Below, one piece after another: positions 1-4,936 of a stretch of DNA of 6,420 nt. Position numbers and translations under genes: made by a program. How positions within the stretch are numbered: the first letter of the stretch is position 1; every line of letters begins with the position of its first letter. Below the pieces are notes generated by a model. It was given only the letters and a program-made list of their open reading frames with translations, made no database searches and was not told the origin of the DNA. Source of the stretch: CAYWKL01 sp964459095 (GTDB taxonomy: Bacteria > Patescibacteriota > Microgenomatia > Daviesbacterales > UBA10151); the NCBI GenBank assembly GCA_964459095.1, contig CAYWKL010000048.1, positions 1 to 6,420 of the forward strand. The letters run 5' to 3'.

Positions 1-2895
1 CTTTTAAATCAATACATAGCACTTTTGTACTTTTACCTTCCCTTAGGGTTAATTGGTATTTGGAGATGGACAGTTTGGGCAGGAAAAAAGATTGTAGCAA
101 CAAGATATGAGCCAAAAAAAGGTTCTTACAGCGCATCGGTTTCTATAGTAACACCTGTATATAATGAGGATCCACAAGTTTTTAGAAAAGCTTTAATCTC
201 ATGGAGAAAAAACGCTCCATCTGAAATTATTGCTGTAATAGACTACACTGACAAAGAAAATATAGAACTTTTTAAAAAATTCCAAAAAGTTTTTAAAAAG
301 GCAAAACTAATAGTGACTAAAATCCCAGGAAAAAGGGAAGCTTTAGCAGAGGGGATAAAAGCTGCAAATGGAGAAATCGTAGCATTAGTTGACTCTGATA
401 CTCTTTGGGAAGAAGAAATTTTAGGAAAATCATTGCCTCCATTTAGTGATCCAAAAGTTGCAGGTGTCGCAACCAGACAAAATGTTTATAAGACTGCCAC
501 ATTAGCTCAAAAATTATTTGATATTCATCTTGACTCTCGTTATTTTGATGAATTTACTTTTTTGGCAGCCTCAGGTGATGCCTTAGTTTGTTTATCAGGA
601 AGAACTGCTTTTTATAAAAGGGAGGCAATACTTCCATTGCTCAGTGAACTGGTTAATGAAACTTTTGCTGGGAAAAAGGCTATTTCTGGAGATGATAAAA
701 GATTAACTTACTTAGTACTAGCAAAGGGTTACAAAGTTGCTTTTCAGCAAAATGCTCTCGTAAAAACTCCAGGGATGAAGGATTTAAAGCCCTACATACA
801 GCAAAGATTAAGATGGACAAGAAATAGTTTAAGAGCAGACCTTCAAGCTATATCTGAGGGTTGGGTAGTTAAACATCCTGCCTTACTTTTCTATCAAATA
901 GATAAAGTTTTGCAATCATTCACTACAATTTTAAGCCCAATTTATTTTGGAGTTTCTTTGTTTTTAGGATTATATTTTGGAGCCTTTATTATTCTTTTAT
1001 GGTGGGTCCTTTCAAGAGCTGTCAAAATATATCCCCATTTAAGAAGAAAACCAGAGGATTTAGCCATTTTGCCACACTATATTTTGTTTACTTTTATGAT
1101 GGCTTTTCTTAAGCTTTATGCTTTATTTACCCTCAACACTCAAAGTTGGATAACAAGGTGGGATAAATCTAGACTCCCACAACTTAAACTTCTAAATCAA
1201 TTCCAAGCTTACGGGCTAACTTTAATTTCACTTTTTCTTTTAACCAGTTTTGTTTATTCAACAAAAGAAGGTGTTATAAATATTGATCCTGTTAAACCTG
1301 TGTTAAAAGCAGAGGAGAGTGAAGATTCATCAATTGTGAAAGTTGCAGGACTAAAGCTTGCTGGTGAAGAAAAAATTAAAGAAGTTACGCAGTCTGTTGG
1401 GAAAAGTGGAGAACTTGTGACAAACTATGAGGTGCAATCTGGAGATTCTCTTTCAACTATTGCATACAAATTTAATATCGATCTTGAAGATCTTGTAAGT
1501 GCAAATGGACAAATTCTACCTAACTCAAGGTTAATAGAGCCAGGTTTGGTATTAAATATTCCCTACCAGGACTTAAAAATTAACCATCCTAAACCAATTA
1601 ATAGCCAAATCAAAAATTTACCTCCTTTACTAGTTGATAAAAACAAAAAAAGCAATAAGATAATCTTGACTGGAAGAGGACAAGTAGTAACACTTGCTGA
1701 TATAGCAAAAGATGCTGGAAGTGATGCCCTAGAGCAAGTTAAAGATAAAGAATGGATCTTAAGATATAACCTCCATGTACAAAATGGTGTAACCTTAAAG
1801 CTTTCCAAATCAGAAGTAAAATGGTTAAAACTTGCAAGCAATAAAAATGGATTTATTTGGATTAGATCAAGTGGTGGAGTTATCTTAGTTGATGGAGTAA
1901 AAATAACTTCCTGGGATGAGGCAAAAGAAGACTTCGATAAAAACCACAAAGATGGTAGGGCTTTTATAATGGCCAAATATGCTGGAAGAATGGACATTAA
2001 AGATTCAGAGTTAGCTTACCTTGGATTTTTCCCAACAGGCTCAGAATCTGCTTCTTCATACGGAGTGTCATGGAAAATCCCTGATGGATCACACGGCAAA
2101 TATTTGATGTCGGGGACAGTAACAAATTCCAAATTCCATCACAACTACTTTGGTGCATATACTTATGGTGCAACAGGAATGGTATTTAGAAATAATGAGT
2201 TTTACTCAAATATCCAGTATGGTTTGGATCCACACGATGATTCTAATGGATTTTTGGTTGAGAAAAATAAAGCTTATGATAATGGAAACCACGGAATTAT
2301 TTTTTCAAAAAGATGTATTAATAATGTAATAAGAGATAATCTTTCTTACAATAATAAATTACACGGAATAATGTTGGACAGAAGCTCAAATAACAATATT
2401 GTTGAAGGAAACACAGTTTATGGAAACAGAGATGGTATTGCCCTTTATAATTCAAAAAATAATATTATAAGAAACAATAAAATACTTAAAAATGAAAGAG
2501 GTTTAAGGGCAAATACTTCCTCGTCATCAAATTTAATAACAGGAAATGAAATTTCTAATAATTCTCAGTATGGTGTTTATTTTTATGGACAAGCTAGTGG
2601 TAATGTAGTAAGTACAAATTTAGTATCAGGAAATACAAATGGACTGTATATAAAAACAAATGACAACGAAATAGCTAATAATCAAATTATAAACAATAGT
2701 ATTGGAATATTTTTCTTGGAAAGTGCAACAAATAATAAGGTTGTAGATAACAACATTACAGGAAACTCAAAATTTGGAGTTTACAGCAAACTTAAAAAAG
2801 GAGCCAAAAACTTTGTTGATTCAAACAATCTAACAGATAATGGCCAGGACATTTTTTCCCAAACTCCCAGTAGCAATCTCTTAGGATCAAAATAA
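1..2895 (+). CDS. GT2 polysaccharide synthase - LysM - AlgG-like C5-epimerase fusion (5' partial)
   Basis: The frame is open to the left edge and its first codons encode a hydrophobic helix, so the true start lies outside the window; the TTG at 25 is inside that helix. Bases about 130-900 encode a GT2 synthase: VTPVYNED near 160, DSD at 391-399, GDD at 688-696 and QRLRW (QxxRW) at 802-816, with spacing and flanking residues like class I hyaluronan synthases and NodC. Hydrophobic segments follow at about 919-1023, 1066-1134 and 1195-1260. A linker leads to a LysM domain at about 1426-1563 (YEVQSGDSLSTIAYKF). From about 1660 to the end the protein resembles AlgG, the periplasmic mannuronan C5-epimerase: an N-terminal part, then Asn-rich parallel beta-helix repeats, with YGLDPHDDS at 2218-2244 matching the active-site motif of AlgG/AlgE. 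Inferred role: synthesis of a uronic-acid polymer in the membrane and its epimerisation outside. Domain calls are strong; donor sugars and product are not known. It ends in TAA, 56 bases before the TyrRS gene. Confidence 0.9.
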   Translation, partial: LLNQYIALLYFYLPLGLIGIWRWTVWAGKKIVATRYEPKKGSYSASVSIVTPVYNEDPQVFRKALISWRKNAPSEIIAVIDYTDKENIELFKKFQKVFKKAKLIVTKIPGKREALAEGIKAANGEIVALVDSDTLWEEEILGKSLPPFSDPKVAGVATRQNVYKTATLAQKLFDIHLDSRYFDEFTFLAASGDALVCLSGRTAFYKREAILPLLSELVNETFAGKKAISGDDKRLTYLVLAKGYKVAFQQNALVKTPGMKDLKPYIQQRLRWTRNSLRADLQAISEGWVVKHPALLFYQIDKVLQSFTTILSPIYFGVSLFLGLYFGAFIILLWWVLSRAVKIYPHLRRKPEDLAILPHYILFTFMMAFLKLYALFTLNTQSWITRWDKSRLPQLKLLNQFQAYGLTLISLFLLTSFVYSTKEGVINIDPVKPVLKAEESEDSSIVKVAGLKLAGEEKIKEVTQSVGKSGELVTNYEVQSGDSLSTIAYKFNIDLEDLVSANGQILPNSRLIEPGLVLNIPYQDLKINHPKPINSQIKNLPPLLVDKNKKSNKIILTGRGQVVTLADIAKDAGSDALEQVKDKEWILRYNLHVQNGVTLKLSKSEVKWLKLASNKNGFIWIRSSGGVILVDGVKITSWDEAKEDFDKNHKDGRAFIMAKYAGRMDIKDSELAYLGFFPTGSESASSYGVSWKIPDGSHGKYLMSGTVTNSKFHHNYFGAYTYGATGMVFRNNEFYSNIQYGLDPHDDSNGFLVEKNKAYDNGNHGIIFSKRCINNVIRDNLSYNNKLHGIMLDRSSNNNIVEGNTVYGNRDGIALYNSKNNIIRNNKILKNERGLRANTSSSSNLITGNEISNNSQYGVYFYGQASGNVVSTNLVSGNTNGLYIKTNDNEIANNQIINNSIGIFFLESATNNKVVDNNITGNSKFGVYSKLKKGAKNFVDSNNLTDNGQDIFSQTPSSNLLGSK

Positions 2896-2908
2896 ACCCC
2901 ATATCTTA

Positions 2909-2937
2909 TTGTCTTCTTAATATCCTCTATATATAAT
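2909..2937 (+). promoter_or_regulatory. Promoter for the TyrRS gene
   Basis: TTGTCT at 2909-2914 (four of six matches to the -35 consensus), a 17-base spacer and a perfect TATAAT at 2932-2937. Transcription would start at about 2943-2945, only about 8 bases before the ATG at 2952. No Shine-Dalgarno sequence lies between, so the mRNA is predicted to be nearly leaderless. The rest of the 56-base gap shows no hairpin terminator for the upstream gene. Confidence 0.6.
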
Positions 2938-2951
2938 CAAATAATCAAGCT

Positions 2952-4097
2952 ATGACTAGTGAGGAAAAGTTTAGTTTAATAACTAGAAACCTAGAGGAGA
3001 CTTTAACAGAGGATGAGTTAAAGGCCTTAATTGAATCAGGAACTCCACTAAAACACTACATTGGTTTTGAGATTTCAGGAAAAGTCCACTTGGGAACAGG
3101 GCTTGTTTGCATGCAAAAAATTAAAGATTTGCATGATGCAAACGTAGAAGTAAGTGTACTTTTAGCAGATTGGCATGGATGGATCAATGATAAATTAGAT
3201 GGTACCCTAAAGACCGCAAATAAAATGGCCAGGAGTTATTTTGAAGAAGGATTAAAGGCAGGGTATTTATGTTTAGGTGGAAACCCAGATGATATTAAAT
3301 TTATTGTGGGAAGTGAACTATACTCTGAAGACCCAAATAGCTACTGGGCAACAGTTATAAAAGTTTCAAAAGCTACTACAGTCTCAAGAATGATGAGATC
3401 AACTGATATTATGGGGCGCCAAGCAGGAGAATCATCAAATGCTGCAACCTTAATTTATCCTGCTATGCAGGCTGCTGATTTATTTACTATGAAAAGAAAT
3501 ATTATTCATGCAGGAACTGATCAAAGAAATGTCCATGTCGTAGCAAGAGATGTGGCTAGGGAATTAGGATTTCAAAAACCTGTTGCACTTCATCATCATT
3601 TGCTCCAGGGTTTGCTTCCGCCTATATTAATTGAAGATCAAAAAACCGGCAAAAAGACAATGGATATGGAAGCTGCAAAAATGAGTAAATCAAAACCAGA
3701 TAGCGCAATTTTTATACATGACGATCCAGAAGAAATAAAAAGAAAAATTAATGGTGCGTATTGTCCTGAAGGGGTTATTGATTTTAATCCTATACTAGAT
3801 TGGGTAAAACATTTAGTGTTTTTTAACCAAGGTGTGAAGCTGGCACACATCCAAGGTGTGATTAAAGAAGGAAGTAGCTTAAATGTTAGGCGTGACCCAA
3901 GGTGGGGAGAAAATCTTATTTATAATTCTTATGAGGATTTAGAAAGAGATTATTCTGAAAAAAAGCTGCACCCTATGGATTTGAAAAATGCTGTAGCAGA
4001 GTGGTTAATACATAAGCTGGAACCAGCTAGAAAATTTTTTGAAAACCCAAAACGAAAAGAAGCTTTAGAAGAAATTGAAAAATTAACTCAAAGGTAA
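2952..4097 (+). CDS. tyrS: Tyrosyl-tRNA synthetase, archaeal/eukaryal type
   Basis: Class I synthetase that activates tyrosine with ATP and charges tRNA-Tyr in the cytoplasm. The 381-residue protein has HLGTG (residues 46-50) in the HIGH position, just after YIGFE (36-40), and KMSKS at 243-247. YPAMQAAD (169-176) matches the YPxMQxxD segment that holds the tyrosine-binding Tyr, Gln and Asp of the Methanocaldococcus jannaschii enzyme, and Y36 corresponds to its Tyr32. AGTDQRNVHVVARD (187-200) and LHPMDLKNAVAEWL near the C-terminus also match archaeal TyrRS. The S4-like C-terminal domain of ordinary bacterial TyrRS is absent. It is longer than the roughly 306-residue M. jannaschii protein, partly from a segment before KMSKS (about 220-242). 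The ATG at 2952 is chosen because the promoter lies just before it and the N-terminus looks complete. Its last 15 bases overlap the convergent minus-strand gene. The TyrRS assignment is close to certain. Confidence 0.96.
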   Translation: MTSEEKFSLITRNLEETLTEDELKALIESGTPLKHYIGFEISGKVHLGTGLVCMQKIKDLHDANVEVSVLLADWHGWINDKLDGTLKTANKMARSYFEEGLKAGYLCLGGNPDDIKFIVGSELYSEDPNSYWATVIKVSKATTVSRMMRSTDIMGRQAGESSNAATLIYPAMQAADLFTMKRNIIHAGTDQRNVHVVARDVARELGFQKPVALHHHLLQGLLPPILIEDQKTGKKTMDMEAAKMSKSKPDSAIFIHDDPEEIKRKINGAYCPEGVIDFNPILDWVKHLVFFNQGVKLAHIQGVIKEGSSLNVRRDPRWGENLIYNSYEDLERDYSEKKLHPMDLKNAVAEWLIHKLEPARKFFENPKRKEALEEIEKLTQR

Positions 4098-4286
4098 AAT
4101 CTCAGGTACTCTTGGGTGTGAGATTCTATTGAAAGCTGCCAAGCTACCCACAAAAGCTGATATTCCTGCAGAGTAAGATACGAAGATAAGTCCAGCTGCA
4201 GTGATGAAATCTCCCTTGAGTGAATAACCCATTTTATCTCCTAAGAACAAAACGGCAGCGGTTGCACTTGTCCCAGCTAAAGTCAT
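4083..4286 (-). CDS. Small hydrophobic protein, C-terminal part of an apparently frameshifted gene
   Basis: Not recognised. From the ATG at 4286 it encodes 67 residues with two hydrophobic stretches (about residues 1-16 and 28-52, Gly/Ala/Ser-rich), a basic/proline tail and a TAA stop; two membrane helices are likely. The frame stays open upstream to a TGA at 4361-4359, and those 24 extra codons read like protein (for example RFGLKDGLKFLGKIGT) but hold no ATG, GTG or TTG start. A start in another frame at 4429, tightly coupled to the upstream gene, covers exactly the missing N-terminus. The best reading is one gene from 4429 to 4083, about 115 residues, broken by a one-base shift near 4352-4360. 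The alternative is a separate short protein starting at 4286, which has no evident ribosome-binding site. Its 3' end overlaps the TyrRS gene tail-to-tail by 15 bases. Confidence 0.5.
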   Translation of the reverse strand: MTLAGTSATAAVLFLGDKMGYSLKGDFITAAGLIFVSYSAGISAFVGSLAAFNRISHPRVPEILPLS

Positions 4287-4348
4287 TGTGCCAATTTTAC
4301 CTAAAAATTTTAAACCATCCTTTAATCCAAATCTTCCGGACCCTCTGT

Positions 4349-4429
4349 CTAAACCACCTCAAAATTTCCTCTATCAACTAATTGATTATCTTCAATCTCA
4401 AAATATCTTTGAACAACTTTTTCACTCAT
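4349..4429 (-). CDS. N-terminal fragment (26 residues) of the frameshifted small gene
   Basis: Starts with ATG at 4429-4427, whose A is also the last base of the TGA stop of the upstream gene (TGATG), a classic arrangement for coupled translation. It encodes MSEKVVQRYFEIEDNQLVDR and six more residues (GNFEVV), then TAG at 4351-4349. The downstream frame becomes open at 4358, so the two frames overlap for only a few codons. One extra base after GA in GAGGTGG would give F-E-G-G-L-D-R-G and join both parts. On its own a 26-residue charged peptide is an unlikely product. Function unknown. Confidence 0.4.
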   Translation of the reverse strand: MSEKVVQRYFEIEDNQLVDRGNFEVV

Positions 4430-4755
4430 CACGTTATTTTTTTACGTCTCGCAGATATCGTATGATCAAACAATCCTGCTGCAAACATAACACCTGTTAA
4501 TAGTGTAACTTGCCTTCTTCCTGGAGTTGCCCAGAGTAGACTCATAACACCCTGAGATAATGCTTCTAGCCTTCTTTTTGCATAAAACACCCTACCAGCT
4601 CTATTTGCTCTAGTTATATACCTAGCTGCATCGAGTGCTGACAAAGATTTTTCAGCCAAACTCGTGTCGTCCCTTAAATCTTGCCCCTTAGACTTCCAAT
4701 AAGTTAGTGCTCGGATTTCATCTGCACTCAGGGCTTCCTGCTTCTGCTCAGACAT
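4429..4755 (-). CDS. Hypothetical 108-residue protein with one membrane helix
   Basis: Not recognised. The protein has an acidic, Gln-rich N-terminus (residues 1-32), an Ala/Arg-rich and probably helical middle (33-70, with RANRAGRVFYAKRRLEAL), one hydrophobic segment (about 82-98, VTLLTGVMFAAGLF) and a basic tail (ARRKK). With positive charge on both sides of the helix the topology is uncertain. The start is well defined: an in-frame TAG lies at 4764-4762, three codons before the ATG at 4755, and there is no other start between. The gene has no Shine-Dalgarno sequence and the promoter sits directly in front, so it is probably leaderless. It is the first gene of a two-gene unit, coupled by TGATG to the frameshifted gene. 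By hand count 4441-4740 is about 43% GC, a little above the flanking genes sampled. Real coding is likely because of the start, the coupling and the protein-like composition. Confidence 0.65.
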   Translation of the reverse strand: MSEQKQEALSADEIRALTYWKSKGQDLRDDTSLAEKSLSALDAARYITRANRAGRVFYAKRRLEALSQGVMSLLWATPGRRQVTLLTGVMFAAGLFDHTISARRKKIT

Positions 4756-4762
4756 ATGAGGC

Positions 4763-4768
4763 TATAAT
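4763..4768 (+). promoter_or_regulatory. Possible -10 for the plus-strand small ORF and recG
   Basis: Perfect TATAAT, reading rightward, on nearly the same bases as the leftward -10. No good -35 element is found 16-18 bases upstream (about GCTTCT at 4740-4745), so this is a weak call. If used, it gives a leader of about 35 bases before the ATG at 4810 and could also serve recG. Confidence 0.3.
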
Positions 4769-4792
4769 AGTTTTTTACTTTTTGTTCTGCAA
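4764..4792 (-). promoter_or_regulatory. Promoter of the minus-strand two-gene unit
   Basis: On the minus strand, TTGCAG (4792-4787), a 17-base A-rich spacer and TATTAT (4769-4764) form a good sigma-70-like promoter. Transcription would begin at about 4755-4758, at or just before the ATG at 4755, giving a leaderless mRNA. Confidence 0.55.
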
Positions 4793-4809
4793 TAGGTAAA
4801 ATATAACTT

Positions 4810-4917
4810 ATGGATAGTATAAATAAGAAATACCGCTGGGTTTTTATAATTTTAGTTGCAATTGGCACTTTATCTCTTTTAGCATTTTCTATCCTCCCTT
4901 ATTTGCCTTTTTTCTAA
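4810..4917 (+). CDS. Possible 35-residue single-span membrane peptide
   Basis: Not recognised. ATG at 4810 opens a 35-residue frame ending in TAA at 4915-4917. It has a short charged N-terminus (MDSINKKYRW) followed by about 23 hydrophobic residues (VFIILVAIGTLSLLAFSILP) ending in YLPFF, the plan of a small inner-membrane peptide with its N-terminus inside. It lies 19 bases upstream of recG on the same strand and fills the gap after the divergent promoter almost entirely. There is no strong ribosome-binding site (only AGG about 12 bases upstream). Short AT-rich DNA can give such frames by chance, so this is tentative. Conservation of the frame next to recG in related genomes would decide it. 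Confidence 0.45.
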   Translation: MDSINKKYRWVFIILVAIGTLSLLAFSILPYLPFF

Positions 4918-4936
4918 TTGGGCTTAAAATTAGCTC

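Noticed and set aside
25..27. TTG as the start of the large fusion gene
   Set aside because: The frame is open to base 1 and the TTG lies inside a hydrophobic helix typical of the family's N-terminus, so the gene starts upstream of the window.
1563..1997. 144-residue minus-strand frame
   Set aside because: It is antisense to the LysM-epimerase part of the fusion gene, which has clear domain matches; no promoter or start signal supports it.
3638..3850. 70-residue minus-strand frame
   Set aside because: It is antisense to the KMSKS region of TyrRS, a strongly conserved gene.
4098..4125. Inverted repeat AATCTCA/TGAGATT right after the TyrRS stop as a terminator
   Set aside because: The stem is only 7 bp, AT-rich, with a 14-base loop and no T-run after it; it also lies in the coding region of the minus-strand gene.
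4359..4361. TGA read as glycine (code 25, as in Gracilibacteria/SR1) to extend the 67-residue frame
   Set aside because: A TAG stop lies only four codons further upstream in the same frame (4373-4371), and the large genes contain no in-frame TGA, so recoding explains nothing.
4361..4367. Slippery heptamer A AAT TTT on the minus strand, a possible -1 programmed frameshift joining the two parts of the broken gene
   Set aside because: After a -1 slip here the next codon is TGA (4361-4359), so the ribosome would stop and not enter the downstream frame.
4288..4500. 70-residue plus-strand frame starting with GTG
   Set aside because: It lies opposite the minus-strand cassette, has odd Pro/Asn/Cys-rich composition and no promoter or coupled neighbour; the minus strand explains the region better.
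4845..4850. TATAAT within the 35-residue ORF as the recG promoter
   Set aside because: No -35 element of useful quality was found at the right spacing and the hexamer is common by chance in such AT-rich sequence; it would also give a leader of about 80 bases, unlike the other genes here.
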